Assembly (NCBI GenBank): GCA_021298015.1
Contig: JAJTGY010000023.1
Coordinates: 1-64,000, forward strand
Direction of reading: 5' to 3'
DNA: 64,000 bases
DNA from: Flammeovirgaceae bacterium
GTDB lineage: Bacteria; Bacteroidota; Bacteroidia; Cytophagales; Cyclobacteriaceae
Of the stretch, positions 1 to 8,208 are shown one piece after another; within the stretch, counting starts at the first letter, position 1; each line of letters begins with the position of its first letter. The notes beneath the pieces are model-generated. The model was given only the letters and a program-made list of their open reading frames with translations. It was not told the origin of the DNA and made no database searches. The translations under genes were made by a program, and so were the position numbers.

Positions 1-23
1 GTGATTGCTCACCGAGCTTGTGA

Positions 24-1397
24 CATCGGTTGGTGCTTATCCTGTTAAGGTGTCAATTTCATACGCGTGATTCCACAAGGGATGCACAGTAAAAAAACGA
101 CCTTTAGAGTTTTATGCCGTTGGTGCCAGGTCTGCCTTCCTGACTTCCAACCCTAATTCTTTGAGCTTGTCCAGCAAATGGTTGATCCGTTTGGCTTTCT
201 TTTTCGGATTGTTGTGCAGTACAGGCTCTTTGTACACTTCTTTATTTTTGATGACGTGGTAAGCAGCAATAATAATTTTGTGCCCTACGGCAACCAATGC
301 TTTCTTTCTGCCACGTCTGGCTATGAGTGATTCATACTTACGTTTGAAGTAACTGTCGTTTTTACGCGTTGCGCCCCAAGCACTTTCCACCAGCGTGCAT
401 TGCAGGTATTTGTTCCCATGCACTGTGGTGGCTACTTTTTTTACCACCGCTTACGTTGTTGCCGGGGCTCATGCCCGCCCAACTGCTCAGGTGTTGTTCA
501 TTGGGGAATTGACCCATGTCTGTGCCTATTTCGCTGATGATATTCACCGCACGGTCATGGCCAACGCCTGGAATTGTTTGCAACAACTCGATCTCCACCC
601 GATATTGTGCAGCCGCTTCATCAATTTGTTTGTCCAGCTTTTCGATCAGCTTCTCCTTGTCTGATATGCTCTCTTTGATAATTCCAAGCATAAACTGGTG
701 ATGCTTGGTGAGCCGACCTTCCAACGCCTTACCCATTTCTTCACGGGTCGCCTTTATCTTACCGTGATAATGCTTGAGCAGTTCGTTCACCGCTGTTTTT
801 CCGGCTATCAAGTCATCGATGATTTTTGTGCCTACCGCTCCATCTACATTGCTCAGCACACTGCTCAGTTTGATGTTGGCGTCTTCCAAAATTTTGATGA
901 TGCGGTTTTTCTCTGAGGCGGCCTGTGCCACAACTTTTCTCTTGTAGCGCACCAGATCACGCAGCTCGCGTATCTCAACCGGGGGAATAAAACTGCCTTT
1001 TAGCAAGCCACTCAAAAGCAGTTTACTCAACCATTGGCTGTCTTTTTTGTCCGTCTTGTGCCCCGGAACATTACGCACGTGACGGGCGTTGACAAGCAGG
1101 ATATCAAAATCACCCTCTTCCAAAATGTTGAACACCGGCTTCCAATAAATGCCCGTGCTCTCCATGGCAATGTGCGTTACCCCTTTGCTTTTGCACCACT
1201 CTCTTAAATCTGTCAAAGAACTCGTGTACGAGGAAAACTCCCTCGTCTCGTATTCGCTCTCGTTTTGGCGAACGGTGGCTACGATGATCTCTTTGTGTAC
1301 ATCTATCCCGCAGCCTACTTTTACAACCTGTGCGAAACTGACCTTTTCCATAGTGATAATCTTTCCTACAAAGGTCGTTATTCATCATCGGTTGGTG
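24..1397 (-). mobile_element. IS110-family insertion sequence (probable extent)
   Basis: The transposase on the minus strand is of the IS110 (DEDD recombinase) family. A 12-base direct repeat, CATCGGTTGGTG, lies at 24-35 and again at 1386-1397, just outside both ends of the transposase gene, and would define a unit of about 1.36 kb, a normal size for this family. IS110 elements lack conventional terminal inverted repeats, so a short direct repeat at the borders fits. It is inferred, not proven, that the repeat marks the ends; the left end could lie beyond the window. The element sits 30 bases downstream of the PlsC-like gene and leaves that gene intact. Confidence 0.6.
112..1351 (-). pseudogene. 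IS110-family transposase, frameshifted
   Basis: The first 329-residue frame (1351 down to 362) begins with the DEDD domain: GIDVHKE near residue 16, MESTGIYW near 63, and KTDKKDSQWL near 100. It continues into the Transposase_20 domain (LQTIPGVG, then SWAGMSPGNNVSGGKK with the conserved serine). Right after that motif it leaves frame at a run of seven T (436-442 on the plus strand). The remaining C-terminus continues in another frame down to 112 (KKVATTVHGNKYLQ...ESAWGA). Removing one base of the run restores one continuous protein of about 410 residues, the usual family length. IS110 transposases are normally one uninterrupted frame, so this copy is probably inactive; a homopolymer sequencing error would look the same. 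Confidence 0.85.
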
Positions 1398-1428
1398 TGA
1401 TTGTTATCTCATGGGTATTTCATAATCG

Positions 1429-1971
1429 TCACAAACCCGAATCGGGATTGGCCCCGTGGATGCCCCGGTAAAACTGCAGGAGTTTGTTCATGTCTGCATC
1501 AATATCCCCGGATGGAAACAATGGCGAGGATATGACCACCTCTTTCTTCGCAAAATCAAAGCCACAGGGAATGATGGGTATACCCGCCCCCTTGGCGATG
1601 TAATAAAACCCGGTCTTCAATTTGTCAACCTTCTTGCGCGTTCCTTCCGGTGCAATGGCAAGAATAAAATCATCGTGTGCATTGATGATATCCACAACTT
1701 GTTTCACCATGTCGTTGCTCTTCGATCGGTCAACCGGATAGCCGCCCAGTGCCCGAAACAACCAGCCAAAAGGCGGTTTAAAAAGTGAACTCTTCCCAAT
1801 AAACTTCGCGTGCCGGATTCGCAAAATGCTGCGGGCCATCACACCAATCGGAAAGTCCCAATTGCTGGTGTGGGGGGCAACTGCCACAATGTATTTCCTC
1901 AACTCAGGCGGAAAGCTCCCGGTAATTTTCCACCCCATTAATTTGAATATCAACGAATACAACGGTCGCAT
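1429..1971 (-). CDS. PlsC-like 1-acyl-glycerol-phosphate acyltransferase family protein
   Basis: A 180-residue protein. It carries the acyltransferase HX4D motif as HTSNWD near residue 34, followed by a K-F-I-G-K segment, then APEGTRKK (the EGTR acyl-acceptor motif) near residue 108 and a GIPIIPCGFD segment. These match lysophospholipid acyltransferases that make phosphatidate-like products at the inner membrane. The start is the ATG of MRPLYSLIF; upstream codons in the same frame overlap the urocanase gene and look spurious. The gene begins 2 bases after the urocanase stop, so the two are probably co-transcribed. Substrate is unknown; these short bacteroidal members are often just called 1-acyl-sn-glycerol-3-phosphate acyltransferase family. 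Confidence 0.8.
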   Translation of the reverse strand: MRPLYSLIFKLMGWKITGSFPPELRKYIVAVAPHTSNWDFPIGVMARSILRIRHAKFIGKSSLFKPPFGWLFRALGGYPVDRSKSNDMVKQVVDIINAHDDFILAIAPEGTRKKVDKLKTGFYYIAKGAGIPIIPCGFDFAKKEVVISSPLFPSGDIDADMNKLLQFYRGIHGANPDSGL

Positions 1972-1973
1972 GA

Positions 1974-3971
1974 CTAACGAATAAAATCTAAATCGGATTC
2001 GCTGGCAAGATAGGGCATTGTTACAGAAAGCAGAGGTTGTTTCTGTTGAGCGGCAGCGATTGCCTGATGCGCCCCTGCGTTGCGGGCCCACGCTCTGCGT
2101 GCAATACCATTATTGACATCGAAAAACAGCATGTTTTTTATACGGTCTTCAACTTGTTTGCTGCCATCCAGTAGCATGCCAAAGCCCCCATTGATTACCT
2201 CCCCCCAACCCACTCCACCCCCATTATGTATCGAAACCCAGGTGGCACCACGAAAAGAATCGCCAATCACATTATGAATCGCCATGTCGGCCGTAAACTG
2301 TGATCCATCGTAGATATTGGATGTCTCGCGGTATGGACTATCCGTACCCGAAACATCGTGATGATCGCGGCCCAACACCACAGGACCAATCTTATTCTCT
2401 CGAATGGCCTGGTTAAATGCCAGCGCAATATTCATTCTGCCCTCGGCATCTGCATAGAGTATTCGGGCTTGCGAACCGACTACCAGTTTGTTCACCTTGG
2501 CATTTCTAACCCAATTCAGGTTGTCGCTTATCTGAGGCTTAATCCAATCAGCAGCTGAGTTGAGCTGACGGCCCAACACTTCGGCCGCCATCTCATCGGT
2601 AATGTCAAGATCACGGGACAGCCCGCTGGCACATACCCAGCGAAACGGTCCAAAGCCATAATCAAAACACATCGGCCCCATGATATCCTGTACATAAGAG
2701 GGATAGCGAAATGAACCATCCGGTTTCAACACGTCTGCTCCCGCCCGGGAAGCCTCCAGTAAAAAAGCATTGCCATAATCAAAGAAATACGTGCCCCGGG
2801 CCGCATGGTGATTAATGGCGTTTACCTGACGCTTCAATGAATGATGCACCATTTGCCTGAACTTCTCCGGATCGCGCACCATCAAATCGTTGGACTCCGT
2901 AAAACTCAAACCAGCCGGGTAATAGCCCCCTGCCCAGGGATTGTGCAATGAAGTTTGGTCGGAACCGAGATCAACATAAACTTCGTCTCGCGCAAAACGT
3001 TCCCAAACGTCCACCACATTGCCGGAATAGGCAATCGAAACAATCTCTTTATTTTTTTGAGCAGCCTTTGTTCGTTTCACCAAATCATCCAACGAACTAA
3101 CCACTTCATCGACCCACCCTTGTGCATGTCGTTTTTCGGTGGCCTTTGGATTCACTTCGGCCACCACGGTAATACACCCTGCGATATTTCCGGCCTTCGG
3201 TTGTGCCCCGCTCATCCCGCCTAACCCCGAAGTGACGAACAATTTTCCGCGCAGGTCCTCACCCGCTTTGGCGATTTTGCGCCCCGCATTCAAAATGGTG
3301 ATGTTGGTGCCGTGCACGATGCCTTGCGGCCCAATGTACATGTACGAGCCGGCTGTCATTTGCCCGTATTGCGTCACTCCTAAGGCATTGAATCGTTCCC
3401 AGTCATCCGGTTTCGAATAATTGGGAATCATCATACCGTTGGTAACTACTACACGGGGTGCATCGGGAGATGAGGGAAACAAACCCAACGGGTGGCCACT
3501 GTACGTATGGAGCGTTTGCTCGTCCGTCATGGTGGCCAGGTACTTCATCGTAAGCAGATACTGAACCCAGTTTTGAAACACTGCCCCATTGCCTCCATAC
3601 GTAATCAGTTCATGCGGATGCTGCGCCACAGCCGGATCCAGGTTATTCTGAATCATCAGCATGATGGCGGCCGCCTGCTTCGATCGGTGCGGATACTCGT
3701 CAACCGGCCGGGCCCTCATTTCATACAACGGCCGAAACCGGTACATGTAAATTCGCCCAAACCGCTGCAACTCATCATAAAACTCGTTGGCCAACAGCGC
3801 GTGCTGGTGCGGGTGAAAGTATCTCAAGGCATTGCGCACCGCGAGCTTTTTTTCGGTGGGGGTCAAAATATCCTTCCTGCGTGGGGCATGGTTAACATTT
3901 GCGTCCCACTCGGGTAAGGCCGGCAGTTCAGCCGGAATCCCTGCCAGAATCTGTTTTTGAAACTCAGTCAT
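1974..3971 (-). CDS. hutU: Urocanate hydratase (urocanase)
   Basis: A 665-residue protein with urocanase signatures throughout: ITYGGNGAVFQNW near residue 122, GQMTAGSYMYIGPQGIVHGT near 203, GGMSGAQ near 252, and FGPFRWVCASGLSRD, which holds the active-site cysteine. The end contains GGGVGWGEVINGGFGM. It converts urocanate to imidazolone propionate with bound NAD in histidine degradation. It is about 110 residues longer than the Pseudomonas or Bacillus enzyme, which is the larger bacteroidal form. Its start overlaps the patatin stop by 8 bases. No hutH, hutI or hutG is visible nearby, although a ureohydrolase-family gene lies at 32256. Confidence 0.95.
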   Translation of the reverse strand: MTEFQKQILAGIPAELPALPEWDANVNHAPRRKDILTPTEKKLAVRNALRYFHPHQHALLANEFYDELQRFGRIYMYRFRPLYEMRARPVDEYPHRSKQAAAIMLMIQNNLDPAVAQHPHELITYGGNGAVFQNWVQYLLTMKYLATMTDEQTLHTYSGHPLGLFPSSPDAPRVVVTNGMMIPNYSKPDDWERFNALGVTQYGQMTAGSYMYIGPQGIVHGTNITILNAGRKIAKAGEDLRGKLFVTSGLGGMSGAQPKAGNIAGCITVVAEVNPKATEKRHAQGWVDEVVSSLDDLVKRTKAAQKNKEIVSIAYSGNVVDVWERFARDEVYVDLGSDQTSLHNPWAGGYYPAGLSFTESNDLMVRDPEKFRQMVHHSLKRQVNAINHHAARGTYFFDYGNAFLLEASRAGADVLKPDGSFRYPSYVQDIMGPMCFDYGFGPFRWVCASGLSRDLDITDEMAAEVLGRQLNSAADWIKPQISDNLNWVRNAKVNKLVVGSQARILYADAEGRMNIALAFNQAIRENKIGPVVLGRDHHDVSGTDSPYRETSNIYDGSQFTADMAIHNVIGDSFRGATWVSIHNGGGVGWGEVINGGFGMLLDGSKQVEDRIKNMLFFDVNNGIARRAWARNAGAHQAIAAAQQKQPLLSVTMPYLASESDLDFIR

Positions 3972-4731
3972 GCGTGGGGTTGAAAATCATTTCGGGTGTA
4001 ACCATGTCTTTGGTGTAGCGATAGCCGATTTCAAAAATCTCCTTTGCCTTTCCAATCTCAAACGCATTGAATCGATCGAGACCGGGGGGTTCGATGACAA
4101 AATTGCACAAATGTTTACTAAACTGAGTACCCACGCCAATCGCCATTAACATGCTACGCTCAATAACGACCTTCATATTTCTGGCATCAAAATCAGGACT
4201 GATGGGGTTGCAATGCAGACCCACCAAAACATCACAATGATCGCGAATGGCACGTGCCGGAAGATTGTCAAATACTCCGCCATCGACAAAAAGGCTATCG
4301 CCTATTGGTACGGGATCAAAAACTCCCGGGATGCTGCAACTGGCCGTTAGGCAGGTGATGAGATCTCCTTCGGTGAAGTAGTTCACTTTCCCACGCTTCA
4401 AATCGGTGGCGGCAACGGTCAGGGGTAATGCGAGCTGATTGAATGAATTGTGTGGAATATACTTGAGCAACAATTCCCGCAAACCATCCATCTTGAGAAG
4501 CCCGGTCCAACTCAGGGCGGGCCGCACCGTTCGAATCAAAGATATCTGTTGGACTATAGCCATGATGTCGGCCGGGCGATGTCCTTGAGCATACAACGCA
4601 CCCACAACCGAGCCGGCACTGGTGCCCGCCACCAGGTGAAATTGAATATTCTTTTCTTCGAGAGCTTTCAAGGCACCAATGTGGGCAAAACCCCGGGCGC
4701 CTCCTCCGGAAAGAACGATCCCTACTTTCAT
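3964..4731 (-). CDS. Patatin-like phospholipase family protein
   Basis: A 255-residue protein. The oxyanion-hole motif GGGARGFAHIG is at residues 9-19, the nucleophile elbow GTSAGS near 39, and the catalytic dyad aspartate in VDGGVFDN near 150. These are the full patatin Ser-Asp set, so it should be an active lipid acyl hydrolase. It has no signal peptide and is presumably cytoplasmic or membrane-associated. It lies between an MBL-fold hydrolase (10 bases upstream) and urocanase (8-base overlap), and a PlsC-like acyltransferase follows in the same run. The joint presence of a phospholipase and an acyltransferase suggests lipid remodelling, but that is inference. Confidence 0.9.
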   Translation of the reverse strand: MKVGIVLSGGGARGFAHIGALKALEEKNIQFHLVAGTSAGSVVGALYAQGHRPADIMAIVQQISLIRTVRPALSWTGLLKMDGLRELLLKYIPHNSFNQLALPLTVAATDLKRGKVNYFTEGDLITCLTASCSIPGVFDPVPIGDSLFVDGGVFDNLPARAIRDHCDVLVGLHCNPISPDFDARNMKVVIERSMLMAIGVGTQFSKHLCNFVIEPPGLDRFNAFEIGKAKEIFEIGYRYTKDMVTPEMIFNPTHD

Positions 4732-4741
4732 ACCTTGATGC

Positions 4742-5581
4742 TTATAGATCCCGAAGCGCCAGCGCTCGATCGAGCCTCACGCCTTTTTCCGTCTCTTTCA
4801 CGATGCAACATTCGTTAATCGGGTCGTGTTCAAAAAACAAAACCCATTGCTCGTCCGCGGCCTGTCGCAGAAATCGCTTCTTCTCCTCCAACGTGAGCAA
4901 TGGCCGGGTATCATAACCCATTACATAGGGCAGCGGAATGTGGCCGGTGGAAGGCAACAGATCGGCCATGAAGCAAACCGTTTTATTCTTGTAGGGAATC
5001 AGTGGAATCATCATGCTCTCCGTATGGCCGGATGCAAAGAAGATGTCAAACGGAAGACCTGTATCAGCACCTGGGTTCACCCATTTCAATTGCCCGCTTT
5101 GCTGAATGGGCTCAATGTTCTCGCGCAGAAAACTCGCTTTTTCCCGGTCATTAGGTTTTGTGGCCCACGCCCAATGCGCTTCATTACTCCAATACACGGC
5201 ATTCGGGAAAGCCGGCACCAGTTGTTCACCTCGCCTTTTTATACTGCCGCCACAATGATCAAAATGAAGATGGGTAAGGAACACGTCTGTGATGTCTGCT
5301 TCGGAAAAACCAGCCTTCTGTAATGAGGCGGTCAGCGATTGATCTCCGTGCAAATGATAGTGACTGAGAAATTTGGCGTCTTGTTTGTCGCCTATGCCAT
5401 TATCGATCAAAATCAGGCGGTCACGGTCTTCCATGAGCAAACAACGCATGGCCCAGGTACACAGATTATTCTCGTCTGCCGGATTTGTTTTTTGCCAGAT
5501 GACTTTGGGTACAACACCAAACATGGCGCCACCATCCAGCTTAAAAAATCCCGTTTCGATAATATGGAGCTTCACAGCCAT
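4742..5581 (-). CDS. MBL-fold metallo-hydrolase
   Basis: A 279-residue protein with the metallo-beta-lactamase zinc motif THLHFDHCGG near residue 105, a later GHTESMM histidine, a CFMADLLPSTGHIP segment, and a terminal FFEHDP. The arrangement resembles the AHL-lactonase/YflN-type branch of MBL hydrolases, but no substrate can be assigned from sequence. There is no signal peptide. It is downstream of accA with a 51-base gap and 10 bases ahead of the patatin gene, so it probably belongs to the same minus-strand transcript. Confidence 0.85.
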   Translation of the reverse strand: MAVKLHIIETGFFKLDGGAMFGVVPKVIWQKTNPADENNLCTWAMRCLLMEDRDRLILIDNGIGDKQDAKFLSHYHLHGDQSLTASLQKAGFSEADITDVFLTHLHFDHCGGSIKRRGEQLVPAFPNAVYWSNEAHWAWATKPNDREKASFLRENIEPIQQSGQLKWVNPGADTGLPFDIFFASGHTESMMIPLIPYKNKTVCFMADLLPSTGHIPLPYVMGYDTRPLLTLEEKKRFLRQAADEQWVLFFEHDPINECCIVKETEKGVRLDRALALRDL

Positions 5582-5632
5582 GCGGTTGGTGGTAACGCAT
5601 AATTTTCGGGGTGGCCGGGTTGCCGCATGGGA

Positions 5633-6580
5633 TCACTCCTTGTAAACGCCCATGTCGCAGAACTTTTCAATGCGTTGATTGATTCGATCGCGCGGGCTTA
5701 GCTTGTTCAAGTCGGCTGCCGTTTCCAAAATCACACGTTTAACTTCGTTCGCCATCCACTTCAAATCAGTGTGGGCACCGCCCAGCGGTTCTTTCACAAT
5801 GCCATCAATCAATTTATGGTGGAGCATGTCTTTAGCGGTGAGTTTCAGTACCTCGGCCGCCTGTTCTTTGTAATCCCAACTCCGCCACAAAATCGATGAG
5901 CAGGATTCCGGTGAAATCACCGAGTACCAGGTATTTTCAAGCATGAGCACACGATCGCCAATGGCAATGCCGAGCGCCCCGCCTGAAGCACCTTCACCAA
6001 TGATCAAACAAATGACTGGTACTTTCAACATCATCATCTCCTTCAGGTTGCGGGCAATGGCTTCGCCTTGTCCCCGCTCCTCGGCTTCCAAACCGGGAAA
6101 GGCACCGGGTGTGTCAATGAATGTGACAATGGGCTTGTTAAATTTCTCTGCAATCTTCATCAGTCGCAGTGCTTTGCGGTAGCCTTCCGGGTTGGCCATT
6201 CCGAAGTTGCGCATTTGTCGCTGCTTGGTGTTGCGCCCCTTTTGTTGACCGATAAGCATAAAGGTTTGCCCGTCAATGCATCCCAATCCGCCTACCATCG
6301 CTTTGTCATCGGCCACGTTGCGGTCGCCATGAAGTTCAATGAAATCACTCGTGATCTCATAAATGTAATCAAGCGTATAGTGTCGATCTGGGTGACGCGA
6401 TAGCTGGACGCGCTGCCAGCCGGTCAGATTCTCAAAAGTTTCTTTCTTAAGATCAGTGATTTTGTTCTCCAGGGCCTCGATGGCCTTATTGACAGATTCA
6501 TCGCTGTCAGCGGCAAGTTGTTTCATATCGGCCAGCTTGGCTTCGAGTTCGGCTATCGGTTTTTCAAAGTCTAACAGCAT
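5633..6580 (-). CDS. accA: Acetyl-CoA carboxylase carboxyltransferase subunit alpha
   Basis: A 315-residue protein, the normal AccA length. It starts with the helical [16 protein letters not shown] region, followed by [50 protein letters not shown] and [17 protein letters not shown], the crotonase-fold carboxyltransferase core. With AccD it transfers carboxyl from biotin to acetyl-CoA, giving malonyl-CoA for fatty acid synthesis. accD, accB and accC are not in the window. A DUF5618 gene ends 6 bases upstream. Confidence 0.97.
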   Translation of the reverse strand: MLLDFEKPIAELEAKLADMKQLAADSDESVNKAIEALENKITDLKKETFENLTGWQRVQLSRHPDRHYTLDYIYEITSDFIELHGDRNVADDKAMVGGLGCIDGQTFMLIGQQKGRNTKQRQMRNFGMANPEGYRKALRLMKIAEKFNKPIVTFIDTPGAFPGLEAEERGQGEAIARNLKEMMMLKVPVICLIIGEGASGGALGIAIGDRVLMLENTWYSVISPESCSSILWRSWDYKEQAAEVLKLTAKDMLHHKLIDGIVKEPLGGAHTDLKWMANEVKRVILETAADLNKLSPRDRINQRIEKFCDMGVYKE

Positions 6581-6586
6581 GTAAAA

Positions 6587-7015
6587 TCAATTCAACGAAA
6601 GTGGTGGCTCACCCATCGGGCGAATCTTGTTCAAAATGGCTGAGAACGCATCTAAGCCCGAGTTAATGGCATCGGCATGTAGCAGCCCCTCATAATACCC
6701 GGCCAGATGAAGCAGCTCGTAGGCGGTGTTAAAATCATTTAAAACACCTTTATCCAATTTGGTTAGTAACTTTCTGTAACTATCGACCGATATGCGGCTA
6801 CCTTTCTTTTTTTCAATCGGCTTGCCTTTGATTTCGAGGTAGGTGTCAACAGCCTTTAGAACGCCACTATAAGCAGTTCCGCACGCCATTTTCACGTACT
6901 TCTCATCCTGATAGTATCGATCCTTTTTTTCCGCTTTTGTTCGGAGTATTTCTTTAGCATTGTCAAGATACCGAACGGCTTCGCGGTAGCGGGTCTGCTT
7001 TTCCTTGGTACTCAT
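6587..7015 (-). CDS. DUF5618-like small protein
   Basis: A 142-residue, charged, mainly helical protein beginning MSTKEKQTRYREAVRYLDNAKEIL. It resembles the DUF5618 family of Bacteroidota, related to HEPN-like small helical proteins. Function is unknown. The ATG at 7015 is preferred over an in-frame TTG at 7030. It precedes accA by 6 bases, so co-expression with fatty acid synthesis is likely, though no functional link is known. Confidence 0.7.
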   Translation of the reverse strand: MSTKEKQTRYREAVRYLDNAKEILRTKAEKKDRYYQDEKYVKMACGTAYSGVLKAVDTYLEIKGKPIEKKKGSRISVDSYRKLLTKLDKGVLNDFNTAYELLHLAGYYEGLLHADAINSGLDAFSAILNKIRPMGEPPLSLN

Positions 7016-7078
7016 GGCTATAGACCGCAAATATAGCCAAAACGAAATGAAGCCTTTTCGACTAAATTTTTCTGTTCT

Positions 7079-7109
7079 TTTGGAGAAATGGGCCGGGGCA
7101 GTATCTTTG
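7079..7109 (+). promoter_or_regulatory. Bacteroidota-type promoter for the tRNA-Asp locus
   Basis: TTTG at 7079-7082 and TATCTTTG at 7102-7109 are separated by 19 bases, matching the TTTG-N(about 19)-TAnnTTTG consensus of the Bacteroidota primary sigma factor. Transcription would start near 7115, upstream of the remodelled tRNA copy, so both that copy and the intact tRNA would lie in one transcript. Confidence 0.7.
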
Positions 7110-7158
7110 CAGCCTTGTTTTTAGGTCTGAAGAATCTAAAAATGAACTTTGAAATATT

Positions 7159-7260
7159 GGTCCGGTAGTTCATCCCGATTTAATCGGGAGGTTAGAATGC
7201 CTGTCCCGCCATAGCGGGAAGGTCGAATGCCTGTCCCGCCATAGCGGGAAGGTCGCGGGA
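7159..7260 (+). pseudogene. Degenerate tRNA-Asp copy carrying small palindromes
   Basis: The segment begins with the exact first 14 bases of the tRNA-Asp downstream, then alternates further tRNA pieces (GGTTAGAATGCCTG, AGGTCGCGGG) with palindromes TCCCGATTTAATCGGGA (7173-7189) and TCCCGCCATAGCGGGAA (7204-7220 and again at 7234-7250). The anticodon stem-loop and the 3' half of the acceptor are missing, so it cannot fold as a tRNA. It looks like a duplicated tRNA remodelled by short palindromic elements. Confidence 0.8.
7195..7254 (+). repeat. Two perfect 30-bp tandem units with an internal palindrome
   Basis: Units 7195-7224 and 7225-7254 are identical. Each has a tRNA-derived edge (GAATGCCTG ... 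AGGTC) around the palindrome TCCCGCCATAGCGGGAA. There are only two units and no spacers, so this is not a CRISPR array. Confidence 0.9.
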
Positions 7261-7298
7261 ACCCCGCCTAAGGTTCTAAAAATGAACTTTGAAATATT

Positions 7299-7372
7299 GG
7301 TCCGGTAGTTCAGCTGGTTAGAATGCCTGCCTGTCACGCAGGAGGTCGCGGGTTCGAGTCCCGTCCGGACCG
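7299..7372 (+). tRNA. tRNA-Asp (GTC)
   Basis: Full cloverleaf of 74 bases. Acceptor GGTCCGG (7299-7305) pairs with CCGGACC (7365-7371), discriminator G at 7372. The anticodon arm CCTGC-CTGTCAC-GCAGG has anticodon GTC at 7333-7335, and the T-arm holds GGGTTCGAGTCCC. The CCA end is not encoded. An intrinsic terminator follows. Confidence 0.98.
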
Positions 7373-7378
7373 CAAAAG

Positions 7379-7402
7379 AAAGCCTCTTCCGAGGCTTTTT
7401 TC
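7379..7402 (+). terminator. Intrinsic terminator after tRNA-Asp
   Basis: The hairpin AAAGCCTC-TTCC-GAGGCTTT is followed by T residues. It lies 7 bases after the tRNA and 15 bases before the next gene. Confidence 0.85.
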
Positions 7403-7416
7403 GTTTAGGTGAGGTA

Positions 7417-8208
7417 ATGACAGAAGCATACAATTTTATTGCGGCCTGGCAGCTCTTTCCCGAGAAGGGAACCTATGACCGCGGCCAGCGGCCCAAGTCG
7501 GGTCAATATCGCATAGAGGCTCTGGACGGGCGCAAAGCCCTGCGTATCACACAACATTGGGTCACGCTCGAAGATCAGGCCTGTGAAAGCACCTTCACCT
7601 TTGAGGCTGACGGTGAAGTGCACCAATTTGAACAACCCGAGTTAGGTGATCAGGTGCGCGCGTGGTTTACAGGATCCGCGCAATTCTCGATTGAGTTTTT
7701 CAAGGAAGGTGACGTGAACCTGCGGGTAACTCACGAGATACTACCCAACGGATATCTGAAGGTTTTGCAAGAGGGTTTTGAACTGGGGCAACCCGTGTTT
7801 AGTAACACGGAAGTGTATCATAAACAGCTCAGCGTGCTTCCCTACTCGGCCTCGGTTTCGGGCGCGGTTATTAAGCCGACCGAAGAGGGCATGATCCGCC
7901 ACAAAGCCCTCACCGCCATGGAGGAGCAAACCAACATGCAGCTCATGCAAATCCGGCAGCAGATTGAACTATTAGCGCTGCAGGCAAAAGAGATCCACAA
8001 GCGCAAGGAGTTGAGTATGCTGGTCTATGGTGCAAAACTCAACTTCAGCCCGGTCATCGGGCAAACGTATTACCTCTTTGAAGCGAAGGACGGATCGTAC
8101 TTATTAAGTATGGTGAGCCCCAAAGAATGGGGAAGCGCCACGGGTCCCTACAAAGCCTTTGTAGGTGCCGTCCAACTGCTGGCGGACCATACATGGAAGG
8201 AGATCTAA
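7417..8208 (+). CDS. DUF2452-domain protein
   Basis: A 263-residue protein. The C-terminal part (about residues 160-260) has the DUF2452 pattern: an amphipathic helix with MQIRQQIELLALQAKEI, then LNFSPVIGQTYYLFE and LLSMVSPKEWG. The N-terminal 130 residues are beta-rich, starting YNFIAAWQLFPEKGTYDRG, and resemble lipocalin-like unknown domains. No signal peptide is present and function is unknown. The ATG follows an AGGTGAGG sequence, a rare good ribosome binding site here. It converges with the next gene and the stop codons overlap by 4 bases. Confidence 0.75.
   Translation: MTEAYNFIAAWQLFPEKGTYDRGQRPKSGQYRIEALDGRKALRITQHWVTLEDQACESTFTFEADGEVHQFEQPELGDQVRAWFTGSAQFSIEFFKEGDVNLRVTHEILPNGYLKVLQEGFELGQPVFSNTEVYHKQLSVLPYSASVSGAVIKPTEEGMIRHKALTAMEEQTNMQLMQIRQQIELLALQAKEIHKRKELSMLVYGAKLNFSPVIGQTYYLFEAKDGSYLLSMVSPKEWGSATGPYKAFVGAVQLLADHTWKEI

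Larger units (their letters stand above)
7135..7312 (+). repeat. 38-bp direct repeat, 140 bp apart, leading into two tRNA-Asp copies
   Basis: The 38 bases at 7135-7172 recur exactly at 7275-7312. Each copy comprises the 24-base flank before the tRNA and the first 14 bases of the tRNA itself (ending GGTCCGGTAGTTCA). The offset is exactly 140 bases, suggesting a past tandem duplication of the tRNA gene with its leader. Confidence 0.9.

Noticed and set aside
7195-7254. Two 30-bp direct repeats considered as a CRISPR remnant
   Set aside because: They are in direct tandem with no spacer, contain tRNA-Asp pieces, and no cas gene is in the window.
7170-7433. Minus-strand ORF over the tRNA-Asp locus
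   Set aside because: It is a translation of the tRNA antisense strand (typical GLEPATS pattern) and of palindromes, with no independent support.
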